From Acinetobacter zhairuonensis (GTDB lineage Bacteria; Pseudomonadota; Gammaproteobacteria; Pseudomonadales; Moraxellaceae): a DNA stretch of 64,000 nt. The translations under genes were made by a program, and so were the position numbers. A model generated the notes under the pieces. That model was not told the DNA's origin. It searched no databases and saw only the letters and a program-made list of their open reading frames with translations. Below are positions 1-7,951 of the stretch, piece by piece (within the stretch, counting starts at the first letter, position 1; the number at the start of each line of letters is the position of its first letter). The stretch lies in NCBI RefSeq assembly GCF_022601715.1, contig NZ_JAKVIM010000004.1, forward strand, positions 124,001-188,000, in the 5' to 3' direction.

Positions 1-1614
1 ACGCCCTTTAATGGCAAACAAACCTTGTGGACGTTTCTGAATAAACAGAATCACAAGCACCAACAGAATAATTTTGGCCAGTACCGCACCTAGGCCAATT
101 TCCAGCACCGTACCGCTGATGCCCAGACCCAAGGCTGCCAGTACAGCACCCCAGACTTGTCCAACACCACCAACCACAACCACCAAGAAGGCATCAATAA
201 TGTAGTTTTGCCCCAAGTCTGGACCAACATTCCCCACTTGTGCCAAGGCACAACCCGCCAAACCCGCCAATCCTGAACCCAAGCCAAATGCCAACATATC
301 AATGCGTGCCGAACGAATACCGACCGCACGCGCCATCTGACGGTTTTGTGTCACAGCACGAACAAACAGACCAAAGCGGGTTTTATTCAGGAGATACACC
401 AACAGCAAGAGCACTGCGACAGTGAAGATAATGATGGCGATACGGTTATACGGCAGCATTAAACTTGGCGTTAATGAGATACCGCCTGAAAGCCATGAAA
501 TATTCGACACTTCGACATTTTGTGCGCCAAAAATCATACGCACCAGCTGCATTAAAATCAGGCTGACCCCAAAGGTTGCCAGCAAGGTTTCCAGCTGTCT
601 GCCGTATAAAGGACGAATAACCGTGCGTTCAATCAACATGCCAATCACGGCACTGACCAAAAAGGCTGCGGGAATTGCGATCAATAAATACCAATCTACA
701 TATTGTCCCAAATGGGTTTTAAATAGACTTTGCACCACATAGGTGGTGTAGGCACCAATCATAATCAGCTCGCCATGTGCCATGTTGATCACGCCCAACA
801 GACCATAGGTAATGGCTAAGCCCAATGCCGCCAATAGCAAAATACTGGCGGTACTGAATCCTGAAAACACATGCCCTGCCCATTCACTGGCTTGTAATCG
901 GGTTTTAATGCTGCTTTTTGCTGCCTGCAAAGCCGCTTCAAGTTCAGGATTCAGGTTCGCTTGAGTGAGTTCATGTTCAATCACTGCCAGTACATCAGGA
1001 CGATCCGATGCAGACAATGTATTTACCGCCTGTAACTTAACCAGCGCATCGGAACTGCTTAAATCCATACGCGCTTTGAGCTGTTGCAAACGTGCTTTGA
1101 CTTTGTTGTTTTGTTCTTGCAGATAGAGTTGACGAATCCAGACTGGATCAAGCTCATCTACATTATTTTCTAAAATATCAATCGCTGCTAAACGCTGTGT
1201 TGCTTCATCTGACTTCAGTTTCACTTTGGCTTGCCCAAAACTCAAAGCTTTACGCAAGGTATTCACCAAAGTAACTTGAGATAAATCCGCAGGCCACGTG
1301 CTCAGCTCTTGCATGGCAGGATACTGATACAACTTTTCATCATTTTTTAAGATATAGGTTTGACCTGCACCATCTCGATACAATTCATTTTGCTCAATAT
1401 ACGCCACCAACTGATCGAGGCTTTCAATACTGGCAGGCCATTGGTTCAACATGGCACGGCGTTCAGCAAAATCGGCTTTGACAAACCGTTGAATCGGATC
1501 TGCCTGCTGGACTTGCAGCGGTGCATCAGGTGCAGATGTTTCTGCCCAGACAGGATTGCAGAATAAGTGCAGGCAGGTACACAACAGTGCCACACAATAG
1601 CGTTTAATCGACAT
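1..1614 (-). CDS. urtB: Urea ABC transporter permease UrtB (partial, C-terminus off the left edge)
   Basis: One of two inner-membrane permeases of the high-affinity urea importer UrtABCDE. It opens with ATG at 1614 behind a strong GAGGGGGG-type ribosome site and a signal-peptide-like start (MSIKRYCVALLCTCLHLF). About 200 residues of exported helical extension follow, then the branched-chain-amino-acid-type permease core; this long architecture is typical of UrtB. 538 codons are present. The last visible residues (QKRPQGLFAIKGR) closely resemble the usual C-terminus, so only a few are probably missing. It lies 89 bp downstream of urtA on the same strand, and urtCDE would be expected beyond the left edge. 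The identification is confident. Confidence 0.93.
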   Translation of the reverse strand, partial: MSIKRYCVALLCTCLHLFCNPVWAETSAPDAPLQVQQADPIQRFVKADFAERRAMLNQWPASIESLDQLVAYIEQNELYRDGAGQTYILKNDEKLYQYPAMQELSTWPADLSQVTLVNTLRKALSFGQAKVKLKSDEATQRLAAIDILENNVDELDPVWIRQLYLQEQNNKVKARLQQLKARMDLSSSDALVKLQAVNTLSASDRPDVLAVIEHELTQANLNPELEAALQAAKSSIKTRLQASEWAGHVFSGFSTASILLLAALGLAITYGLLGVINMAHGELIMIGAYTTYVVQSLFKTHLGQYVDWYLLIAIPAAFLVSAVIGMLIERTVIRPLYGRQLETLLATFGVSLILMQLVRMIFGAQNVEVSNISWLSGGISLTPSLMLPYNRIAIIIFTVAVLLLLVYLLNKTRFGLFVRAVTQNRQMARAVGIRSARIDMLAFGLGSGLAGLAGCALAQVGNVGPDLGQNYIIDAFLVVVVGGVGQVWGAVLAALGLGISGTVLEIGLGAVLAKIILLVLVILFIQKRPQGLFAIKGR

Positions 1615-1672
1615 GAAAAGACTCCCCCCTCACAAGGCAAATGGTCTGTCATCGGAATGAAGAAATAGAAAG

Positions 1673-1694
1673 ACCTACTGCCGTAGCAGTAGGT
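1673..1694 (-). terminator. Intra-operon hairpin between urtA and urtB
   Basis: A perfect 9-bp inverted repeat (ACCTACTGC / GCAGTAGGT) with a 4-base loop lies just after the urtA stop. On the minus strand it is followed by a pyrimidine-rich but interrupted tract (CTTTCTATTTCTTC). That suits a partial terminator or an RNA-stabilising 3' hairpin, which would let more UrtA than UrtB be made. The role is inferred. Confidence 0.55.
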
Positions 1695-1703
1695 AGAGGG
1701 GAA

Positions 1704-2987
1704 TTATTTTGGAATGTACGGGCTCCAAGGCTCCGCTTTAATGGTATTGGCAGTTTTATACACCACATCAAACTGACCATCGCCACGAATCTCGCCAATC
1801 ATCACTGGCTTATGTAAGTGGTGATTGCTTTCATCCATTTTCAGGGTGTAACCCGATGGTGCAGCAAACGTTTGACCCGCCATGGCATCACGGACTTTAT
1901 CCACTTCGGTTGTGCCGGCTTTTTCTACGGCCTGCTTCCACATGTTAATCCCAACATAGGTCGCTTCCATTGGGTCATTGGTTACCAATTTATCCGCATT
2001 TGGCAGTTTGTATTCCACCGCATACTGCTTCATCTTGTTCACGAATTCAGTATTTTTCGGATTTTTCACCGACATGAAGTAGTTCCATGCCGCCAAATGA
2101 CCCACCAATGGTTTGGTATCAATACCGCGGAGTTCTTCTTCACCCACCGAGAAGGCCATCACTGGAATATCCGAGGCTTTAATGCCCTGATTGCCCAATT
2201 CACGGTAGAACGGCACATTCGAGTCACCATTAATGGTCGAAATTACCGCGGTTTTCTTGCCTGCGGCAAACTTTTTCACATTACCGACAATGGTTTGATA
2301 GTTGCTATGACCAAATGGGGTGTACTCTTCCATGATGTCCGCATCGGCAATGCCTTTCGACTTCAAGAACGCACGTAAAATTTTATTGGTGGTGCGTGGA
2401 TAAACATAATCGGTACCTAACAGCACAAAGCGCCCCGCCTTGCCACCCTCTTCACTCATCAGATATTCCACCGCTGGAATGGCTTGCTGATTCGGTGCAG
2501 CACCAGTATAGAAAATATTTTTCGACTGCTCTTGTCCCTCATACTGCACAGGATAGAACAACAAACCATTGAGTTCTTCCACCACTGGCAAGACAGATTT
2601 ACGCGATACCGAGGTCCAACATCCAAAAATCACCGCCACTTTATCTTGAGTAATCAACTGACGGGCTTTCTCAGCAAACAGGGGCCAGTCTGAAGCAGGG
2701 TCGACCACCACAGGTTCTAATTTTTTCCCTAATACCCCGCCGTTGGCATTAATTTCATTAATCGCCATCAGTGCCGTGTCTTTTAGTGAAGTTTCAGAAA
2801 TGGCCATGGTGCCTGACAGCGAATGTAAAATCCCCACTTTGATGGTATCGCCACTGGCTGCAGGCGCTTTGGCTTCCGATGCTGCGGTTTCTGTTTTTTC
2901 TGCTGGTTTTGAGCAGCCTGTTAATGCAATGCTCCCCGCCACTGCTGCCGCCAAAAGAGTTTTACTCAATAGTTTTTGTTGGAACAT
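1704..2987 (-). CDS. urtA: Urea ABC transporter substrate-binding lipoprotein UrtA
   Basis: Captures urea outside the inner membrane and delivers it to UrtBC. The ATG at 2987 is preferred over an upstream in-frame start because it has a GGAG site 8 bases upstream and begins a clean lipoprotein signal ending in LTGC (Cys25). The mature 400 residues are a type I periplasmic binding fold of the UrtA/AmiC group, with motifs such as FGCWTSVSRKSVLPVVE and VLLGTDYVYPRT. The length (427 aa) is normal. It is the first gene of the urt operon in this window. A putative promoter with sigma-54-like spacing lies upstream, as expected for a nitrogen-scavenging system. Confidence 0.95.
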   Translation of the reverse strand: MFQQKLLSKTLLAAAVAGSIALTGCSKPAEKTETAASEAKAPAASGDTIKVGILHSLSGTMAISETSLKDTALMAINEINANGGVLGKKLEPVVVDPASDWPLFAEKARQLITQDKVAVIFGCWTSVSRKSVLPVVEELNGLLFYPVQYEGQEQSKNIFYTGAAPNQQAIPAVEYLMSEEGGKAGRFVLLGTDYVYPRTTNKILRAFLKSKGIADADIMEEYTPFGHSNYQTIVGNVKKFAAGKKTAVISTINGDSNVPFYRELGNQGIKASDIPVMAFSVGEEELRGIDTKPLVGHLAAWNYFMSVKNPKNTEFVNKMKQYAVEYKLPNADKLVTNDPMEATYVGINMWKQAVEKAGTTEVDKVRDAMAGQTFAAPSGYTLKMDESNHHLHKPVMIGEIRGDGQFDVVYKTANTIKAEPWSPYIPK

Positions 2988-3036
2988 TTTAGTTCTCCAA
3001 GCATTTTGTGTTTTTTGGTTATGTCTGCCCAGAGTA

Positions 3037-3079
3037 TTCAATTTTTATGCCAACTAATTAAACATATGTTTTTATTATA
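3037..3079 (-). promoter_or_regulatory. Candidate urtA promoter region (sigma-54-like and sigma-70-like elements)
   Basis: Read on the minus strand, TGGCATAAAAATTGA (within 3037-3053) has the spacing of a -24/-12 sigma-54 promoter: TGGCA, then TTG at the right distance. The usual TTGC is TTGA, so the -12 half is imperfect. Further upstream, a perfect TATAAT (3074-3079) could be a sigma-70 -10, but it lacks a good -35. Nitrogen-regulated sigma-54 control is common for urt operons. Which element is used cannot be decided from sequence. Confidence 0.35.
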
Positions 3080-3242
3080 TAAATTTTTAAAACCCTCTAT
3101 CTAAATTAATAATCTTGTATACATCATTGCCTCCTGATTTGTATTTTCGCGACTCAGGATGGTGCATTTTTCATCCGCTCATTGTATTCTTCCCTACTGA
3201 AATTGCACATTTTTTTTACAGCAGAAGATACTGCTGTGCACT

Positions 3243-3278
3243 AAAAAAGCCACCCAAAGCAGTTACCTTGGATGGCTT
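3243..3278 (-). terminator. Rho-independent terminator of parE
   Basis: On the minus strand an AAGCCATCC.../...GGGTGGCTT stem (one U-G wobble) is followed directly by six T residues. It sits about 20 bp past the parE stop codon. Confidence 0.75.
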
Positions 3279-3299
3279 GAAAAATAGAGCAGACTGCAA

Positions 3300-5180
3300 T
3301 TAAACCGCAATATCCGCCAGATTACCTTTTTGCTCTAACCAGTGTTTACGGTCTCCCGAACGCTTCTTCGCCAGCAACTTATCCAATAAGCTTGCGGTTA
3401 AATGGCTATCATCTAAATCCAGTTGCACCAGACGGCGGGTATTCGGATCCATCGTGGTTTCACGTAACTGGCTGGCATTCATCTCACCCAAGCCTTTAAA
3501 GCGGGTAATTTGCGGATTCTTAGTTTTGGCTTTTTTCAAAATTGACTCAAGCTCATCTTCATCCAAGGCATAATGCACATCTTTGCCGTCATCAATACGG
3601 AACAACGGCGGCATCGCCACGTATAAATGCCCTTCTTCTACCAAGTTCGGAAAATGCTTCACAAACAGCGCGCACAACAACGTGGCAATATGCAGACCAT
3701 CCGAATCGGCATCCGCCAAGATACACACTTTGCCATAACGCAATTCGGACAAGTCATCACTGCCTGGGTCTACCCCAATCGCAATGGCAATATCATGTAC
3801 TTCTTGCGACGCCAGTACTTCATCCGAAGAGACTTCCCAGGTATTTAGAATTTTGCCTCGAATCGGCATGATGGCTTGGAAGTTTTTATCGCGTGCCTGT
3901 TTGGCTGAACCGCCCGCAGAGTCCCCTTCCACAATAAACAGTTCCGAATCTTCACGGGTTTGACCGACACAGTCTGCCAACTTCCCAGGTAAGGCTGGAC
4001 CTGACACGATTTTCTTGCGTTCAACTTTTTTCGAGGCTTTTAAACGACGACCCGCTTTGGAGATCGCCATTTCCGCCAATTGCATGGCAATTTCAGAGTG
4101 ATGGTTCAACCACAGTGCGAAAGCATCTTTGGCAATATTCTGTACGATACCTGCGGCTTCACGACTGGAAAGACGCTCTTTGGTCTGTCCCGAAAATTGC
4201 GGTTCTTGGAATTTCAACGACAAGATATAGTTCACGCCATCCCAGACATCTTCCGCAGAAAGTTTCAAGTTACGCGGCAACAAATTACGTAGCTCACAGA
4301 ACTCGCGTAATGCATCGGTGACGCCTGAACGCAAGCCATTGACATGCGTTCCGCCCTGCGCAGTGGGAATCAGGTTGACGTAACTTTCCTGAATTTGTTC
4401 GCCACCTTCGACATTCCAGCAAATGGCAAATTCAGCACTGGCACGTTCGGCATCGCCAGTGGCGACAAAAGCAGGTGCAGGCAAAATTTCACGCTCTTCC
4501 AGCTCATCCATCAAATAGTCGACCAGACCATTTTCAAACTGCCATTCGATTTTTTCATCGTTGATTTCATCAACGTAGATAATCTGTAGCCCGGCTGCTA
4601 AAACCGCTTTGGCTTTTAAGTTATGTTTCAGTGCTTTTAAGGCAAATTTAGGTGAATCAAAATATTTGGCTTCAGGCCAAAAACGTACCAGCGTGCCCGT
4701 TGCACGTTTTGGTACTTTGCCTTCCAAAATGGCTAAAGGCGCTGCAGGTTCGCCATGTTCAAATGCCATCTGATACAGGTTACCCTGACGCTGGACTTCC
4801 ACTTCAACGCGGTCAGAAAGCGCATTCACTACCGAGATGCCGACACCATGCAAACCACCAGAAAACTGGTAGTTATCAGTACTGAATTTTCCGCCAGCAT
4901 GTAGTTTGGTCAGAATAATTTCGATCCCGCTTTGTCCATATTCAGGATGAATATCAACTGGCATACCACGTCCATTATCCGCTACAGCCAAAGAGCCATC
5001 TTTATACACCGTCACCGTGATTTTATTGGCATGCCCCGCCAGTGCTTCATCCACCGCATTATCAATCACTTCCTGAGCCAAGTGGTTCGGACGAGAGGTA
5101 TCGGTATACATCCCGGGACGACGACGAACTGGATCTAGACCAGATAAAACTTCAAGCGATTGAGCCGTATATTGAGACAC
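3300..5180 (-). CDS. parE: DNA topoisomerase IV subunit B (ParE)
   Basis: ATPase subunit of topoisomerase IV, which with ParC decatenates replicated chromosomes. The N-terminal GHKL ATPase is clear: GMYTDTSRPNHLAQEVIDNAVDEA with the catalytic Glu/Asn region, then DNGRGMPVD and GGLHGVGISVVNALS. It is followed by the transducer domain and the TOPRIM segment (VEGDSAGGSAKQARD near residue 420 and ILADADSDGLHI near 490). At 626 aa it lacks the long insertion of enterobacterial GyrB, which supports ParE over GyrB. Translation starts at GTG (5180) with AAGGA about 12 bases upstream. It follows yqiA by 15 bp, a yqiA-parE pairing also seen in enterobacteria. Quinolone-target family. Confidence 0.95.
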   Translation of the reverse strand: MSQYTAQSLEVLSGLDPVRRRPGMYTDTSRPNHLAQEVIDNAVDEALAGHANKITVTVYKDGSLAVADNGRGMPVDIHPEYGQSGIEIILTKLHAGGKFSTDNYQFSGGLHGVGISVVNALSDRVEVEVQRQGNLYQMAFEHGEPAAPLAILEGKVPKRATGTLVRFWPEAKYFDSPKFALKALKHNLKAKAVLAAGLQIIYVDEINDEKIEWQFENGLVDYLMDELEEREILPAPAFVATGDAERASAEFAICWNVEGGEQIQESYVNLIPTAQGGTHVNGLRSGVTDALREFCELRNLLPRNLKLSAEDVWDGVNYILSLKFQEPQFSGQTKERLSSREAAGIVQNIAKDAFALWLNHHSEIAMQLAEMAISKAGRRLKASKKVERKKIVSGPALPGKLADCVGQTREDSELFIVEGDSAGGSAKQARDKNFQAIMPIRGKILNTWEVSSDEVLASQEVHDIAIAIGVDPGSDDLSELRYGKVCILADADSDGLHIATLLCALFVKHFPNLVEEGHLYVAMPPLFRIDDGKDVHYALDEDELESILKKAKTKNPQITRFKGLGEMNASQLRETTMDPNTRRLVQLDLDDSHLTASLLDKLLAKKRSGDRKHWLEQKGNLADIAV

Positions 5181-5194
5181 GTTGTACGATTTCC

Positions 5195-5779
5195 TTATGA
5201 TCTGGAAGACGATAAAAATTGTAAAATCATGGGTATTTTGGCAGCAAAATCATCCATGGCATGATTCCCATTCGCCTCGGTCATGACCAATGCCCGTGGT
5301 TGCTGCGACGCATAAAACTGTTCAGCCTCACGATAATCTAAAACATCATCGCCTTGTTGTAATAACACCAACACTTTGTCTGCTTGCTGAACATTTGATA
5401 CCGCAATTTGCTCTAAATAGTCCAATTGTGGCTCATCCAGTGTCCATGTGGCATTCACGGCATAGGGAAGCTGCTGTTGCCCAAATAAATCCCGAAAAAG
5501 TTGCCATGGTCGCATAGCAGGGTTAATCAATACAGCAGGCACAGCATGTGTTGCGACCAGTTGTGTCGCATAAAAACCGCCTAAACTACTACCCACCAGT
5601 ACCGCATCCTCATGCTGACTCACCAAATCATGTAGCCGTTGCAGCGCCTGTGCTGGCGGCACATTTAAATCAGGGACATGAACCGTCCATATGCCCTCTT
5701 TCGCACAATACTGCTCTAACTGCTGCGCTTTAATTGAATTTGGACTGCTTTGAAAGCCGTGGATATATATAATATTCAT
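5195..5779 (-). CDS. yqiA: YqiA/YcfP-family alpha/beta-fold esterase
   Basis: A small cytosolic alpha/beta hydrolase of 194 aa. It begins MNIIYIHGFQSSPNS, the family signature with the oxyanion HGF. The nucleophile elbow is VGSSLGG (Ser65), the acid lies in the QGDDVLDY region, and the His in GNHAMDDF. An in-frame ATG 36 bases upstream would add 12 residues absent from the family, so the ATG at 5779 is preferred, although its ribosome site is weak. It precedes parE by 15 bp and is probably co-transcribed with it. The E. coli homologue cleaves short acyl and acyl-CoA-like esters; the physiological substrate is unknown. Confidence 0.85.
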   Translation of the reverse strand: MNIIYIHGFQSSPNSIKAQQLEQYCAKEGIWTVHVPDLNVPPAQALQRLHDLVSQHEDAVLVGSSLGGFYATQLVATHAVPAVLINPAMRPWQLFRDLFGQQQLPYAVNATWTLDEPQLDYLEQIAVSNVQQADKVLVLLQQGDDVLDYREAEQFYASQQPRALVMTEANGNHAMDDFAAKIPMILQFLSSSRS

Positions 5780-5919
5780 ACTTTTTTTGCTAACCCGCTG
5801 CAAGCTTGTCCTCATTTTTCATCATTCTGACGCAGGATTGTTTTAAATTCGTCGAAAGACTCGAATTGTTAGACAAAATAAGCCTTATTCCGCGATATTC
5901 ATCGGTATTTTAAAATTAT

Positions 5920-5934
5920 TCGAGTCAAACTCGA
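5920..5934. promoter_or_regulatory. Inverted repeat TCGAGT-CAA-ACTCGA upstream of the lipase-like gene
   Basis: A perfect 6-bp inverted repeat with a 3-base spacer lies about 90 bp before the hydrolase gene at 6024. A third ACTCGA copy is at 5859-5864 in the same gap. It looks like an operator for an unidentified regulator. Proposed from symmetry only. Confidence 0.35.
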
Positions 5935-6023
5935 TATGATGAAACTGAAAAAAGTTATACCTCTATCTTAAGCAAAATGAAAGCATTGAGATGAACCAAA
6001 CAAAGCATCAAGGATAATCACAA

Positions 6024-7355
6024 ATGCCGAGTTTAACACCGCTGCATGAAACGTATTGTAAATGGGATCGGACCCCACCCAGTCAAGCTGACTTACTGGA
6101 AGGTCTGGCTCAATTACTCAGTACGCCCTTGAACAATGTGGTTCAGGACTTTATGCGGACCATTCAGCGGGAAATCTTCTCCAGTATTTTTGGAGTGGAT
6201 GAACAAGAGTTTAAATATCTACAAAATCTTCCGCAAATCGTCAAATTTAACCGCCTGAGCATGAATATTCTGGAAAACTACGGGCATTATCTTTTGGCAC
6301 CAGGTTTGCGACAAATTATTGAAAAATATCCAAAGCTGCATGAGAAACCACTCACGCCCAGTCTGCATTTTTTAGTGGGTGTTGTGAACGGTGTGATCGG
6401 CGATTATCTGCTGCAATACCACAATCCCATCGCACTGCCGATGGTGCTGTATGATCACTATGGTGAAATTCAGCGCGGGGATTTATCGGGGCGTGTGGTG
6501 ATTTTTGTGCATGGTCTGTGTATGAATCACTTGGACTGGACCAACCGCAACAATGGCGGCTTTGGTGAAAAGTTACTGGCACAGCGTGACCACAACACCA
6601 TGTTGTACTTGAACTACAACTCTGGACGGCGCATTTCTGCCAATGGTCGCAGCCTTGCCAATACCCTAGAAGATCTAATTCAACGTAATCCGCGGATTAC
6701 TAGTCTTGATATTATTGGGCATAGTATGGGCGGACTGGTGGCGCGCAGTGCCTTATTCTATGGTAAGCAAAACATGCATCAATGGCTGCACATGGTGGAA
6801 AATCTGGTCTGCTTAGGCTCACCGCATCATGGTGCTGCACTCGAACGTTTTGGTTTTGCAGTACAGGAAAAACTGGGACGCTTTCCGATTGTGAAATTGG
6901 CAGGACATCTGGTCAATATTCGCAGTAATGGCATTCTAGATTTACGTTATGGCAGCGTCCGTGATGATGACTGGGAACATAATGAAGCCCGCATCGGCTT
7001 CTTTGATGATAACCGTAAACCTGCGCCACTGCCTTCACATATCAATACTTATCTGGTGGCGGGAACACTGGAGTTCGAACACCGTAAAAACAAAACTTTG
7101 AAAGTGATTGGCGACTATCTGGTCAGTGTCAAAAGTGCCTTGGGTGAACATCCCAATCCACGGTTTCAGTTGAAACTACCCGAATCACATAAAGCCATTT
7201 TCTATGGGCTGAATCATCTGGAGATTCAGTATCATTCCAGCGTCGCAGAGCAAATTGTGCATTGGTTCTATCCTGAAAAAGCACAACACCATCAATTGCA
7301 TGCGCATGAACATATGATTGGTCTGGATGATTATGAAGGCATTGCCCTGACCTGA
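6024..7355 (+). CDS. Lipase-like alpha/beta hydrolase (GHSMGG, PGAP1-like)
   Basis: A 443-aa cytosolic protein with no signal peptide. The first 120 residues are helical and specific to this group. The alpha/beta hydrolase core starts at about residue 155 (VVIFVHGLCMNHLDW, oxyanion loop) and carries the lipase elbow DIIGHSMGGLVARS with nucleophile Ser234. Further core motifs are CLGSPHHGAALERFG and a C-terminal HLEIQYHSSV region that probably supplies the catalytic His. This pattern fits the PGAP1-like and triacylglycerol-lipase-like families, so an acyl-ester hydrolase is likely. Substrate unknown. It is transcribed alone, divergent from yqiA-parE, and closed by a strong terminator. Confidence 0.8.
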   Translation: MPSLTPLHETYCKWDRTPPSQADLLEGLAQLLSTPLNNVVQDFMRTIQREIFSSIFGVDEQEFKYLQNLPQIVKFNRLSMNILENYGHYLLAPGLRQIIEKYPKLHEKPLTPSLHFLVGVVNGVIGDYLLQYHNPIALPMVLYDHYGEIQRGDLSGRVVIFVHGLCMNHLDWTNRNNGGFGEKLLAQRDHNTMLYLNYNSGRRISANGRSLANTLEDLIQRNPRITSLDIIGHSMGGLVARSALFYGKQNMHQWLHMVENLVCLGSPHHGAALERFGFAVQEKLGRFPIVKLAGHLVNIRSNGILDLRYGSVRDDDWEHNEARIGFFDDNRKPAPLPSHINTYLVAGTLEFEHRKNKTLKVIGDYLVSVKSALGEHPNPRFQLKLPESHKAIFYGLNHLEIQYHSSVAEQIVHWFYPEKAQHHQLHAHEHMIGLDDYEGIALT

Positions 7356-7363
7356 TGCCACAT

Positions 7364-7394
7364 AAAAAAAAGCCAACAACAGTTGGCTTTTTTT
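7364..7394. terminator. Bidirectional terminator between the hydrolase gene and dsbB
   Basis: A stem of AGCCAAC / GTTGGCT with loop AACA is flanked by A7 on the left and T6 on the right. It can end both the plus-strand hydrolase transcript and the minus-strand gshA-dsbB transcript. Confidence 0.88.
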
Positions 7395-7417
7395 ATGCAG
7401 ACGGAATGCTGTCGGTG

Positions 7418-7933
7418 TTATTTTTTCGCTTTTGCTACCGTTGGATAACGGCGCAGCAATTGCCACAAGCTGACGACTGCCAAAATAGTGAAAAAGACCA
7501 GCGACCATACAGGTAAAGACTGCCCCAGAAACGTCCAGTCAATCACGGCACACTCACCTGAACCAGTCAGCACTTGCGCTAACACATTTTTTAACGGTAA
7601 AGCATCAATCAGATAGTTTAAGCCTGGACCACAGCTTGGCACCTGATCTGGTGGCAGGTTCTGTAACCAGACATGCCGCGCTGCAACACCTGCCGACCAT
7701 AAAATAGAGAGGCTGCCCAATAAGGCATAAAGGCGTTTGCCCCATGCAGAACTTGGGTTATGAATCAGTGCTACCAATGAAATAATGCCCAATCCCATTA
7801 AACCGACTCGCTGGAATACACACAGCGGACATGGTTCAAGACCTTGGACATGTTCGAGATACAGCGCAAACGCCATACCCACGATACTTGCGATGACTAA
7901 AAACCCGCTCACGAAGCGAAAACTCCATTGCAT
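7418..7933 (-). CDS. dsbB: Disulfide bond formation protein B (DsbB)
   Basis: Inner-membrane quinone reductase that reoxidises DsbA. The 171-aa protein has four predicted membrane helices, the CPLC quinone-proximal pair (Cys35/Cys38) after the first helix, and the second periplasmic pair (PSCGPG and GECAVIDW, near residues 97 and 122). The ATG at 7933 is chosen over an upstream TTG because GAGG lies 7 bases before it and is too close to the TTG. It follows gshA by 18 bp and is probably co-transcribed, coupling glutathione synthesis and disulfide formation. Confidence 0.93.
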   Translation of the reverse strand: MQWSFRFVSGFLVIASIVGMAFALYLEHVQGLEPCPLCVFQRVGLMGLGIISLVALIHNPSSAWGKRLYALLGSLSILWSAGVAARHVWLQNLPPDQVPSCGPGLNYLIDALPLKNVLAQVLTGSGECAVIDWTFLGQSLPVWSLVFFTILAVVSLWQLLRRYPTVAKAKK

Positions 7934-7951
7934 GGTCAAACCTCTTAATTT

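Larger units (their letters stand above)
2988..3299. other. 312-bp gene-free stretch between urtA and parE
   Basis: It holds the putative urtA promoter (3037-3079), a small perfect hairpin (ACAGCAG / CTGCTGT, 3218-3237) of unknown role, and the parE terminator (3243-3278). I see no coding sequence supported by a ribosome site. Confidence 0.6.

Noticed and set aside
1818..2378. 186-residue plus-strand open frame inside urtA
   Set aside because: It is antisense to a well-matched urtA gene, His/Phe-rich in a way typical of shadow frames, and has no ribosome site.
3218..3237. Hairpin ACAGCAG/CTGCTGT as a terminator
   Set aside because: The T-run lies before, not after, the stem on the plus strand and becomes an A-run after it on the minus strand.
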